NCBI RefSeq assembly: GCF_958295425.1
Contig: NC_081149.1
Coordinates: forward strand, 4,323,701-4,387,700
Direction of reading: 5' to 3'
Origin: Solea solea
Taxonomy: Eukaryota > Chordata > Actinopteri > Pleuronectiformes > Soleidae
Length of the DNA: 64,000 nt
In this document: positions 52,701-63,220 of the stretch, piece after piece
Layout of the letters: the number at the start of each line of letters is the position of its first letter
How positions within the stretch are numbered: position 1 is the first letter of the stretch
The notes under the pieces: model-generated
The model's database searches: none
The model's input: only the letters and a program-made list of their open reading frames with translations
What the model was told of the DNA's origin: nothing
Made by a program: the position numbers and the translations under genes

Positions 52701-53361
52701 GTTGGAACAAGGGTCTTTCAACATGGAGTATGCATGTTCTCACAGTCCACAGTCCAAAAACATGAAATATGGAAATTAAGTAAATTGGACACTCTAAATT
52801 GACCCTATTGGAGTGAGAGTGAGAGTGGATGGTTGTGTGTCTCTATGATGGACTGGCAATCTGTCCAAGGTGTCGAAGATGGATGGATGATGACATTTAA
52901 GGGTTTCCTGAATGCATCTCATTAGCTGTTCATGTGCGCTCAACACTTCAAAATACAGAGTGAGTAGACGTGGACTCATTTGTCAGACTTTGAGGATGAT
53001 CCTAACACCCAAGCAGAACTGTGAAGCCCTCAGAGTTCAGACTCCATCAACACCTCGGTGTTATGATGATGATGATGATGTCATACACCAAGCAGTGAGA
53101 GCACGCGCACCTGACACTGTCGTTGTCCCGCACCACAAAGACGCTCTCGGTGTGAGGCAGGTAACAGTCGTCCACGAAGAGGTTCAGGATGCTCCTGGAG
53201 CTGAACTCGAACTTCTCTCTGATCAAACTCTCCAGGTCCGAAACCACGCGACACGCGTTCAGGTCCACGAGCAGCCAGCACATGCGGCAGTCAGCGATGG
53301 CGGGCGGCGGGTAGTCAAAGAAGAGGCGCACGCGGATGAAACTGTTGCTGTTCGCCGCCAT
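46964..53361 (-). CDS. coil: Coilin, Cajal-body scaffold, 7 coding exons, 570 aa
   Basis: The marker and scaffold protein of nuclear Cajal bodies, where snRNPs mature. Exons on the minus strand: 53361-53111, 52427-51311, 50504-50415, 49471-49424, 48998-48929, 48781-48693, 47011-46964; all junctions keep phase. Residues 1-83 form the self-association domain (FDYPPP, then [13 protein letters not shown]). The large exon 2 encodes a disordered middle: a polylysine stretch (about 159-171), Ser/Glu clusters, five KTPVAAS-like repeats (255-288), and an Arg-Gly box (about 390-425). Exons 3-7 encode the Tudor-like C-terminal domain ([28 protein letters not shown]). Human coilin has 576 aa. The protein stops soon after a LLEPRLL string, so it lacks the short Ser/Thr tail of the human protein. 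The ATG (GTCATGG) has a good context. Confidence 0.95.
50952..51158. repeat. Truncated hAT-like MITE copy
   Basis: Begins TAGGGCTGTAACGAATG, followed by TTCATAATTGATTAATCTGT, matching one end of the element at 7095-7452; later ATGGAGCAAAGAAACCAGAA also recurs in the family. The second end is not clear. It lies in intron 2 of coil. Confidence 0.6.
51830..51925. repeat. 21-bp coding minisatellite in coil exon 2
   Basis: About five head-to-tail copies of a unit like GTCTTGGAGGCGGCTACAGGC (plus strand); on the minus strand each encodes the seven residues KTPVAAS, with one M and one S variant. Confidence 0.9.
52637..52890 (+). mobile_element. SINE-like repeat with tRNA-type promoter
   Basis: Starts GGGCCACACGGTTGGTGTAG with an A-box-like TGGTGTAGTGG, then a B-box-like GGGTTTCAGACCC. 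Then follow GCATGTTCTCACAGTCCAC, CTAAATTGACCCTATTGG and GATGGACTGGCAATCTGTCC, the standard order of this fish repeat, in intron 1 of coil. A reverse-oriented copy lies at 62160-62495. Confidence 0.8.
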
Positions 53362-53970
53362 GACGAGATATCACACCAAGCTAAACTAAACACACGCACG
53401 CACGCGCCAAACACACCGATGCTGGTCCGACAGGAAGAGTCAGGACTGGACTTCCGGACAGGGCTTTTTATTCTTCAAAATAAAAGCGCTACTCTATACA
53501 TATCACATGATAAGCAGCACATCACATGTCCACTGTTTTAAACTGACAATGGTCATCAAGCCTGTACGTAAATGATTAAAGATTTATTAAAGCAAAACTA
53601 TTGTAAAATGTGACATATGAGTGTATTGTAGTGTCACCAAGTCTGATTTAAATTGTTGATCAAAATGATTTTACAGTTATTTTAAAACGCTAGGGCTTTT
53701 ATTTTGAAGGTCACGTCCTTTACACGAAGTCACATCTTGGCTTTGACAACACTGCCCCCTCTTGGTGTGGAGTCGAACATCATCCCTTTTAAAAACTGCA
53801 ATGTGTTAGTTTGAAGGCACGTTACAGTAGTGTCTGACTTATCATTATTATTAGTAGTAGTAGTATTACAACGTCATATTCATAACCACATCAACCCCTT
53901 TCTGTTAAACTCTCTTCCACTAAAACACTTTAGTTTTGAAAGGTCCAACTTTCAAAACTGTGGGGAGAGC

Positions 53971-54007
<37 letters not shown>

Positions 54008-54092
54008 CTGACTCCGGGTGTGGTCACGTGATTTCTGGTTGCAATAAATGAGCGCAGAGTCGGACGAACAACACGTTCACTCTTGAACAACA
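53362..54092. promoter_or_regulatory. Shared divergent promoter region of coil and scpep1
   Basis: The two start codons face away from each other across 731 bp. Near coil, an ETS-type site (CTTCCGG, 53451-53457) lies about 90 bp upstream of its ATG, as is common for housekeeping genes. Near scpep1 there is a GA repeat (about 53965-54002), a TGACTC string (54009-54014) and a GTCACGTGAT E-box (54023-54032). No TATA box is evident for either gene. Whether the promoters share elements is inference from spacing. Confidence 0.55.
54023..54032 (+). promoter_or_regulatory. CLEAR-type E-box upstream of scpep1
   Basis: GTCACGTGAT matches nine of ten positions of the CLEAR element (GTCACGTGAC) bound by TFEB/TFE3 at lysosomal genes. 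It is about 60 bp upstream of the scpep1 start codon, near the expected transcription start, and scpep1 encodes a lysosomal enzyme. Confidence 0.6.
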
Positions 54093-57000
54093 ATGGGTCT
54101 GTTGGGGTCAGGGTGCCGGCTGCTCTTCTTACTCACCGCGGTCTTCCACAAAGGTAAGATTACATGAATAAGTGACTTGATTAAAGTGTGACAAACGTAA
54201 CGTTTCCTCAAACAGAACCTGTCAAAACTGTCTGTGTCTCGCGTCGATGCGCCGCGACCTCAGCAGACTGAAACTCACTCACACACGAGTTCATTTACAT
54301 CTTTTTTATCTGTAGAGAAACATGAGACTGAGGTGAAAGAGGAAACTGTAGTTTCAGATCCACAGCTCCCACTGTGGAGAGAAGGACCCGTGATTGACAG
54401 CTTCTGATTAGCCAACATGAGGATGAGGAAGAGGAAGAAGTTAATCCTATCCTCACTCACACTGCAGCCTCCTGTCTTTACCAGATTACATGAACATCTG
54501 GACACCACTCTGTCATCATCCGATCTGAACTCTACTATAATCCGACTGCGTTCACATGAACACCAGTAATCTGAATATATAATTATATCAATATAGTCAT
54601 TTGACATTATTCTGAAAAAGATGTTCACATTTACAGGACTCAATAATAGAGGTAGACTATTAAATAAATTATTATTATTTAATCAATCTGCCAATGTTTG
54701 TAAGTTTGCTGTAGTAAATGTGATTAATGCTGTTTTAAGTCACTAAAACCAGAAGTTCTTTTTGATGACATGTTTCTTGGATTCAGTATATACTATTATT
54801 TACACTCCAAATATATAAGAGCAGACAAAACGGACACAAGTTGTGATCGACAAATGTTCGATTCATCAACTTTGTGTACAGTTTTCCTGTTTTACTTTTC
54901 CTGTTTATCAGATGGATGTGAAAAAGCTATCAGCCTTAGATATGTGCATTACAAAAACACGCGTGTACAGAAAATATAAACTAGAATTAAATCAGATCTG
55001 CATTTATGTAACGTGCATGAGTTTGCAAAAAACATCCATCATTCACCGGCCCACACAAAAGCACCACAGGCATGTGATTTATAAATCAAGTTCTGCGTCA
55101 TTGACGGACTCAAGGTCAAAATCGTTAAAACAACAGACTCCAATATGAAATGATTATAAAAAACAGCTAAACCTGGAGTTTGACAGCATCAAAACAACAC
55201 AATTCAGGAAATGATTTAGTCCACAGATGAATCTTTGCATCAGGTTTCACAGGAAATCTTTAAAAGTCTCTGTTTTACAGTCATTTACTCTGCAGCCAAC
55301 AATTGTTATAGGCAACTTGAAGGTAAAAGTATTCTGTTTAGTTTTTTACCCGTCTACATAAGAGAAGATAATCCTTTATTAGAGTTTGTAATTGCAGTTT
55401 CATAAAGTAACTAAGATTGGAATACTCCACATAGTTTTAGCTTTTAAGTCTGGTTCGGTGTTCTTTGTTACCATGGCAGTGTCTTGTAACCATTCATTCA
55501 CATGAACTGCAATCATGTGACTTTACCCACTGTTATATGTTAATATTTGAGCTCCACTGAACTGAGATTGAAGCTTTATTTGCACTTTGCTCTGCTAAAC
55601 TGAAACTGAAACTGAATCTATGCACCTTTATTTGCCATACGTGCATTTCAGTGAAAATATTCATTGCAGACTGAACTTGATCTGCTGTTGTGAGACTGAA
55701 AACTCTGGCGTTTGCCTCTGTGGTTCTCTGATATGGACACATAATATTTTTCTGTTTGTTCCTTTCAGTATTAGGACTGTTATTTTAAGGAATGATGTAA
55801 CTGATTCTTTTTTTCTTCTTTTTGTTAGGGCTCCTCAGTCCTGTGACGGGCAAAGAAGCCTGGAACTATGTGGAGGTGAGAGACGGCGCCCACATGTTCT
55901 GGTGGCTTTACTACGCTGACAGTCCTTCTGCTGGATTCACGGACCTGCCTCTGGTCATGTGGCTGCAGGTAGGACACGATAACATCCACTGATCTATGTT
56001 CACTGTGTTTCTTTGTTGCTTTTATTGTTTCCACTCAACCAAAATGTCCACATTCAGACCAAATGTTTCGTGACCAGACGAGTGAAACAAGTGACATACT
56101 CGGTGTTTTACGTCATCATTTAACCTGCCTTTTGTCTTCTCAATCTATTCATTAGTGACTTGTAGAACGATTATTTTCTCGGTAATTTCAGTAATTGTTT
56201 GGTCCAGAAAACGCTCAAAACTGGTTATTTAATGTTTTTCACGATTCTCAAATGTCTTGTTTTTGTCCACAAACCAATATGATTCAGTTTGAATGATTTT
56301 ATTTTTGTTATGTGGCGCAAATAAACCAGAAAATATTCAAATTTATGAGGCTAAAAAAATCAGAAAACCTGTTTGAGTTTGTTATAAAACACAACAGGTG
56401 AGTAATTGATCATCTAAATAGTTGACAATTAGTTTAGTAATTGTTAGTAATTAGTTTAACAAAGCCAGTGTCGTAAACTGACAGTTCAACTTTCTTTTAA
56501 AAATGCTATGTAGTTGCATTATGGGAAATGTTGTTTTAGTGTGTCTTTTCAGTTTTGTCCATTTTTCTCCTTTTTCTTTTTTTTAATCCATAAATCCATT
56601 TGTCAGATTTCTCTGATTTGATCAAAACACTCGTCAGGCCTTGTTTCTAGTGACGCTCACAAGTGATGAATATAATTCAGGTTTTAAGAAAAGCATTTGG
56701 TGTTGAAACTGAATGACTAACAGCGACGGTGCCTCTTTTTTTAACTGCAGAAGAGGAAGGAGGTCTCGGAGTGATCTGGAGTCATCACTTCAAAAATACT
56801 GAACCTGAGTCACGTGTTAGTCAAACGTGTTATCAGCATAAACTTGATTGACAGATAAATAATCAGCAGTTCAGTAAATCATTATAAACAAACCATGTTC
56901 AAGTTTGGCCACTCCAGCGCAAACAATCGTTACAATCTTTAAAAATAAAAATCCGACGTCACTTTGTTGTTCATGACCTTCGTTATGTCCACGTGTCTTC

Positions 57001-57425
57001 AGGGTGGACCCGGTGGATCAGGAAGTGGCTTTGGGAACTTTGAGGAGATTGGACCTTTGAACAGGGACCTCGAGCCCAGAAAGACGAGCTGGGTAAGATG
57101 TTTGCACGTTGTACATGATCTGTTCCAGCTGTTTAGTGATGGGATAGATTTGGACACTACATTCTCATGGAGTATGGATTATCCAGAGGTGTCTTTTTAA
57201 GATTTTTGTGTTTTGCTAGAGTCATTTTGTGTTTTGAAATTCCATTGAAAAGGATATTGCATTAAGGCTGATTTAGTTGACTTGTTTTTAGATGTTTTAG
57301 CACCTCTGTTGTATTTATATGACTGCTATTGCTGACAATATCAAGTGTTCTGATGTAAAGCACTACACGTTACCTCCGTGTCTACCGTAAAGCACATGGC
57401 AAATGTGCAACCAATTTGAAGAAGG

Positions 57426-57461
<36 letters not shown>

Positions 57462-60400
57462 ACGCTGCTTCACAACTAGGTGTTCTGTCGCTGCGTTGAT
57501 TTGACAATGACTGTGCATTTAAAACACATCTCATAAAGAAATGTTGTCTTTTGTAATTGTGTGTGTGTGTGTGTTCTCTCTCTCAGGTGCAGGCAGCCAG
57601 TGTGTTATTTGTAGATAACCCAGTGGGCACCGGCTTCAGCTACACCAACACTCCTGATGGCTATGCTACCGATGTGGCCATGGTTTCTTCAGACATGCTG
57701 GTGCTGCTCAGAAACTTCTTCTTGGAGAAGCCTGAGTTCCAGGTAAGGTGACGCTGGAAGAGCCACGCTCAATCACAGGCCGCTGTTACAGCACTTGTCT
57801 TGTGTTTTTGTTGTTTTCCACGTGTGATGAGTCAGATTCTGCAGGTCCTTCTTCATCCCTGTTAGCATCACACGCTTTGTTACTGTCAAACCACAAACCA
57901 CTGTATTTGTGCAGTGCACCACACGTCCTGCCTGTGTTCATATTTCTATTCATCTGTGCAATAATCCTTTTATGTTTCTCATCTTTACTAGTGAAAGATG
58001 TATACTGAATATATTGTAAATATCTTAATGATATTCTAATATTTTTAATGTTATTTTATTACCAATTCTTTCCCTATTTTGTTTTTAGATTTTTTTTTTT
58101 CAGTATTTATATTTTATTTTAATACTATTCAAATCTTTTGGAGTTTTTATATTTTATTCTAATCCTTTTTAGTGTTTCTCACTTGAAGTTCTGACTGTTT
58201 TGCTGCTGTAACAAGTGAATTTCCTTGTTTATGTATTTTTAATTTATGTAAATGATAGAACTTTTAAATACCATATATTGTTTAATTGGCTGCAGAGCAT
58301 CCCCTTCTACATCTTCTCGGAGTCATATGGAGGGAAGATGGCAGCTGCTATCTCACAGGAGCTCACCAAGGTCAGTGTTTGTTTGTTTTTGTTTTTGAAG
58401 CAGGAAAAGCATGATCAGTGTTATCAGTGTGTCATATTAACAATGGCACAGATTGTGACAGGAAAGCAGAGGAAGCTAAAATGGAACTTTTTTAATTAGA
58501 TTTTTTTCACGAGACGACAACGTAACACAAATATTGACACCGTGACACACACCATGACTACACTGAGGGAAGCATACACAGTTGTGTTACTTGGTGTCTC
58601 TTTCTGTCCAGGCCATCGCAGAAGGAACAGTGAAATGCAACTTTGCTGGTGTGGCACTTGGAGACTCGTGGATTTCACCACTGGGTCAGTATCCTCTAGT
58701 CTTTAGATCTGTACCGTATCTTGTTTTAATCACACAGTGGCACATACACAAGTGCACAGCAGAGCGGTCAATAACAGGGTTACTAGAGGTCAAGAGGGCA
58801 AGAGCTCAAGACCGCTCCAGCAATGAATGACCTCATTCTTACCTTCTTCAAAGCCAGGAGTGACCACGACAGTGACCACGACAGTGACCTGAGGTCTTCT
58901 GCTTTTTCTGTCCCTCAGTCAGCATCGTCTCCACCTCGACATTCAGACCATCTATAAATGTGGAGGAAAGAGTACAGAGTAAAAACACTGTTGGTTTTCT
59001 GCAGTCCACTGAAACACTGCAGCCACTCACTGACGAGGAGAGCTAGTCCTTTAAGTCTTTAAGTCTCACAGCAGAAGTACGACAAAGGAATTTGGAAAAA
59101 GATGTAAACGGAAGGAAACAACAAAATAATCACAGACACTGACTGAGCCGAACTCTTCGTCGCGCCTGTGTATTTAAAACCAGGTTTTATTTATTTGATA
59201 ACAAACCTGATCAATGTGTGTACATTTGGAATATGGATCACCTTAAACTGCTTAATGTAATTAAAATGTAAAAAGTCTTGTGCTTCATCCACAGACTCAG
59301 TCATGACGTGGGGACCATACCTCTACACCACTGTAAGTAACAAACCATGAGTCGTTTGGGGAATGTTGGCTTTAGATGACACTGTGTCGTGTCTGTCGTT
59401 CAGTCTCTGCTGGACGACAATGGCCTGGCGGACGTGAGCAGTGCAGCAGAGGACGTGAAGCGAGCTGTGGAGCAGCAGCAGTTTGAGAAGGCCACTGAGC
59501 TGTGGTCAGTGGCTGAGACTGTGGTGGAGCAGGTTGGTACGAAACTGCAGTGTATACGAGTTCTAATCTATACTTTAAAATTCACTGCAACTATATGAAT
59601 TAAATGGAAATCTCTAACTTAAAAGTATGAGGAGTATTTGATGTGGTCATGTTCATTTTTGGATTATTTATTTATACTTTCAAAAATAATTGGACTAAAA
59701 ATGATAATATTATTTATAATAAAATGCAAAGAAAACTAAAAGCAGTATAATGACATATTTAAGATGAGACACTAACTTGAGTATAGCGTCTGCATTCTGT
59801 CGTCACACACACACACACACACACCAGTGTGGTTCATGTGGTTTAATAGCTGTTGTTGTTGTCGTCGTCGTCGTCGTCGTCAGAACACCAACGGTGTCAA
59901 CTTCTACAACATCCTCACCCAGGACCCAGATGAGAAGAGCAGTTCTTCAGCAGGGGAGGACTTCATTGGTAAGATCATGTCATCACATCCAGGCGTGGAG
60001 CGACACGCTCTGACAAAATGATGATAAAAGTTTTGGCAGCGTTTATTATGTTACTGAGAACAAACGTATGTAAACTTGCATAGAAATAGGCCACTTACTT
60101 CAATGACTCAGCCTTTTATTTGTGTATATGAAAACAAACACACAAGCAAATCATTCTACCTCTAAACTACACTTCAAAAAACTGGAAATATCCCTTTAAC
60201 TACAACTAACAAAGATCAACACATAACGGCCTTAAAGCAGTGAAACAAGGGTCATTAATCACACATGAATAACACACGGATGTATTTTATTATTATTTGC
60301 AGTGTGACTGTAGTTGTGTCTCCTCTCTCCAGCTCTGCAGACGCGTCGCCACATCCGTCCCCTCCACAGTCAGTCACTGAGCCAGCTCATGAACGGACCC

Positions 60401-61680
60401 ATCCGCAAGAAACTGGCCATCATTCCTCACAATGTCACCTGGGGAGGTAGTGTGTCCCACGCAGTGTTCCACACACGCTAATGCTGCCGTCAGTGACGTC
60501 GGTCAGCTGACCTCTCTGACGAACTTCCTGTCCTGTGCAGTTTCCTCCTCCTTTCTGTCCTTTGGGGGCTTCTGTAGAAACACGGTGGAACAAGATGGTG
60601 GTATCTGTTAGCACCAGTATATAGTACAGACTGTATAATGGTGTATTCTAAGGCAAAGATAACCTAAGTATTTATTTTAATGCTAAACTTAGAATAATGT
60701 ACTTATGTGTGGTATATTACACGCTGAAAACCTCCGGATTTGACTGACTGTCCCTTTAACTGGCTTCCTGTTCCCTCTGTGTGTCCAGGCCAGGCAGAAG
60801 AAGTGTTCAGTAACATGGCAGGAGACTTCATGAGACCAGTGGTGGACATAGTGGACCAACTGCTGACCGCTGGCGTCAACGTCACCGTCTACAATGGACA
60901 GCTGGACCTCATTGTGGACACCATGGGTAAGTTGAGTGTCGCGTTCAGCTCCAGCACTGATCCCTCGCGTGGCCTCAGTGTGTCGAGCTTCTCTAAGCTT
61001 CTCGTCTCAGGTCAAGAGCTGTGGGTGAAGCGTCTGAAGTGGGAGGGGCTACCTGGATTTAACAAGCTGAAGTGGACCGCCCTGGATGACCCCGCCTCCC
61101 CAGGTGTTACCGGAGCTTTCTACAAGACCTACAAGAACTTCTCCTTCTTTTGGATCCTCAGAGCTGGTCACATGGTAAATATGAGTTGGAATATTTCTGA
61201 CCACTTTGATGGAATACTTTAAAAAGTAACTTAAAACTGCGTGTGTAACTTTTTAAAATGCAAACAAATGCCATTCAAACCATTGTCACACGAGTTTGCA
61301 CAATGCTGATCAGCTCCACGTGACCGTCTCTGTTTCTTAGAATAGCAACATTCCCACACTGCACACAGGAAGTAAAACTTATAAAAACTTATCGTTCAGC
61401 AGATTGACATGACAAACTCTTCTTGTCCGCTCCCTCAGTCAGGTCTGGTAGTATTGCTTGACAGAGCCCATTTTCAAATGAAGGACACAGCCTACAAACA
61501 TTATTTCTGTTCACAAAGACCAAACCGAGGCAGAATAATCACATCAACAAAAATCACCAAACGTTCTGCAGCTTTCAGATGAAAGAAAAGCAACATTCTT
61601 CTCCTCTGTTTGTACAGATTCCTTCAGACCAGGGACCCATGGCCTTGGAGATGTTGAAGATGGTCACACGGCACGCCTGA
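54093..61680 (+). CDS. scpep1: Serine carboxypeptidase 1 (retinoid-inducible), 13 coding exons, 441 aa
   Basis: A lysosomal/secreted serine carboxypeptidase of peptidase family S10. Exons: 54093-54153, 55829-55968, 57003-57092, 57587-57742, 58296-58370, 58612-58684, 59295-59332, 59404-59532, 59884-59968, 60333-60446, 60789-60926, 61011-61174, 61618-61680; all keep phase. Residues 1-24 are a signal peptide (LLFLLTAVF). The family's oxyanion segment WLQGGPGGSGSG spans exons 2-3, and DNPVGTGFSY is in exon 4. The catalytic triad is Ser159 in SESYGG, Asp360 in GQLDLI, and His420 in AGHM. N-glycosylation sequons include NVT and NFS. Human SCPEP1 has 452 aa. The ATG context (ACAATGG) is strong. The gene is divergent from coil, as its neighbour pairing in mammals suggests. 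All active-site residues are intact. Confidence 0.96.
56158..56440. repeat. Degenerate hAT-like MITE copy in scpep1 intron 2
   Basis: ACGATTATTTTCTCGGTAAT at one side, AATAAACCAGAAAATATTCA inside and ATAGTTGACAATTAGTTTAG at the other match the family at 7095-7452. The ends are worn. Confidence 0.5.
57428..57461. repeat. TATC tetranucleotide microsatellite
   Basis: About nine TATC units in intron 3 of scpep1. Confidence 0.95.
59851..59883. repeat. GTT/GTC repeat forming a splice acceptor tract
   Basis: About four GTT then eight GTC units run straight into the CAG of the exon 9 acceptor of scpep1 (59881-59883). The usual pyrimidine tract is replaced by this repeat. Confidence 0.9.
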
Positions 61681-61768
61681 TCCTCTGATGCCAGCTGGAA
61701 TGGCTCTGACAATCACGCTACGATCACATGACCTCTTTTTGTACGTCACTTTCTGCTAAACCAAACCA

Positions 61769-61842
61769 AATAAAATAAATCTCACTCTGACTTGATCACA
61801 ACACACACGACCTGTGAAGATTTCAGCTGCCACACAAATAAA
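61769..61842 (+). terminator. Candidate poly(A) signals of scpep1
   Basis: AATAAA occurs at 61769-61774, 61774-61779 and 61837-61842, within 90-165 bp of the stop codon. The last is followed by a GT/T-rich stretch (CCTTGTTTTTG), the usual downstream element, and is the best candidate. Confidence 0.6.
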
Positions 61843-62660
61843 GACCTTGTTTTTGTAAACGCTGGCTTCCTCTTTCTACAGTGTTCAGCTTGTGTGTAAC
61901 TGGTGACCTCTGATGACCTCAAATTGTAACCAATCAAGGATTCCTCAGCTCATCCCTCCCCTTTTCATCAGCTTAGTGGGCATGCTCTTTACAGCCATGG
62001 TTTTCAAACTGCGGCACGTGAGCTTCCTCTGCTGGTACTTGGAGAAAAGTCAGAAATACTGTTCGCGTGCGTGTGCGTGTGCGTGTGTGTGGCGCAGGCA
62101 ACCAACCCTTCTACTTGTCCTCTATATCTATGAATGGAGAAATAAATAAAAAGGTAAATCATCATCTTCCACTTTATCCTCCACCAGAGGGCAGGGGGTG
62201 CTGTGCCAATGTCAGCTACATCGGGGTACACCCTGGACAGTTCGCCAGTCCATCGCAGGGCCACACACAGACACAAACAACCATTCACTCTCACACTCAC
62301 TATAGAGTGTCCAATTTACCTAATCTCCACATTGCATGTTTTTGGACTGTGGGAGGAAGCCGGAGAACCCACACCCACGCACACATGGGGAGAACATGCA
62401 AACTCCATGCAGAAAGGCCCTTGTTCCAACCGCCTCGAACCCGGGTCTTCTCGTTGCAAGGCAAGAGTGCTAACCACTACACCACCGTGTGCCCAAGGTA
62501 AATAATACAGAAATTAGTTAACAAAAGAATAAAATAACAGGGGAATTAATAACTAAATACAGAAATGTATACAAAACATTTTAGTTGTTTTAATTTACTG
62601 ATTTCTCTATTTATATATTTGTCATGTTAATGCCAAATAATGTTAATGAGATTACTGTCT
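61843..62660. other. Intergenic stretch between scpep1 and the VWC2-type gene
   Basis: Contains a GC-rich GTGCGT microsatellite (about 62066-62092) and a reverse-oriented SINE-like repeat. AT-rich DNA follows to about 62660. No exon is supported. Confidence 0.6.
62160..62495 (-). mobile_element. SINE-like repeat with tRNA-type promoter, reverse copy
   Basis: Read on the minus strand it starts GGGCACACGGTGGTGTAGTG with an A-box-like TGGTGTAGTGG and a good B box (GGGTTCGAGGC). It then carries the family's GCATGTTCTCCCCATG and GGAGGAAGCC-type blocks in reverse and CGATGGACTGGCGAACTGTCC. It is better preserved than the copy at 52637-52890. Confidence 0.85.
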
Positions 62661-62812
62661 GATTGATTGAAGCAGGAGCGGCGGCGGCGGCGGCGGCAGA
62701 TCAGTGACGCGCGCGGAAGTCTGCGCGTCACCGGCGCTTGGAGAAGCTCGCCGGAGCGCAACAGATGCTTACACGGTCAGTGTCGGTGTCAGTGCCGGGA
62801 AACCTGGTCACC
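62661..62812 (+). promoter_or_regulatory. GC-rich 5' region of the VWC2-type gene with CGG repeat
   Basis: A run of about six to seven CGG units (62678-62698) and CpG-rich sequence lead into the start codon. This is probably 5' UTR or core promoter. The upstream open frame has no ATG in frame other than the cluster chosen and one at 62765. Confidence 0.5.
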
Positions 62813-63220
62813 ATGATGATGATGAGTCCCCGGCACTGTGCGCTCAGCTGCCTCGTCCATCTGTCCCTGCTGCTGCCTCTGCTGCCGCCGCTGGGTCTGG
62901 GACGCGTCGCGGAGCTCGCGGTAGCCGCGGAATACTCATCCAAAACGGACTTGGACTACGAGTTCGGCGACTACCGGGGGAAGTGGTGCATCGACGACCA
63001 CGGTTTCGTCTACGGCATCGGAGAGGTGTATTACCCGAGCCCCACAGGGTGCCCATGCACGTGCACCGTGGACGGTCCCGTGTGCGTCCGACCCAAGTGT
63101 CCGCGCATCAACCCCCGGTGCACGCGGATCGGATATATGGCGTGCTGTCCCGTGTGCGAGGCGATGGCCCGGGTCTGTTTCTACGGAGGCAAAACGTACC
63201 GACTCCTGGAGGAATTCAGG
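62813..63220 (+). CDS. VWC2/VWC2L (brorin) family protein, first coding exon, partial
   Basis: The first 136 residues of a secreted von Willebrand factor C-domain protein; relatives VWC2 and VWC2L bind BMPs and act in neural tissue. The ATG at 62813 has an ideal context (CACCATGATG) and begins a signal peptide (hydrophobic LSLLLPLLPPLGLG). Mature sequence has the family string DYRGKWCIDDHGFVYGIGE, then the first VWC domain with CPCTC, CPRINPRC and CCPVC (about 59-115). A second domain begins at Cys122, and the exon ends in LLEEFR at an AGG|GTGAGA donor, where family genes also split. Tryptophan replaces the family glycine before Cys59. Remaining exons lie beyond the window. It is VWC2-like, but which paralog is unsure. 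Confidence 0.85.
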
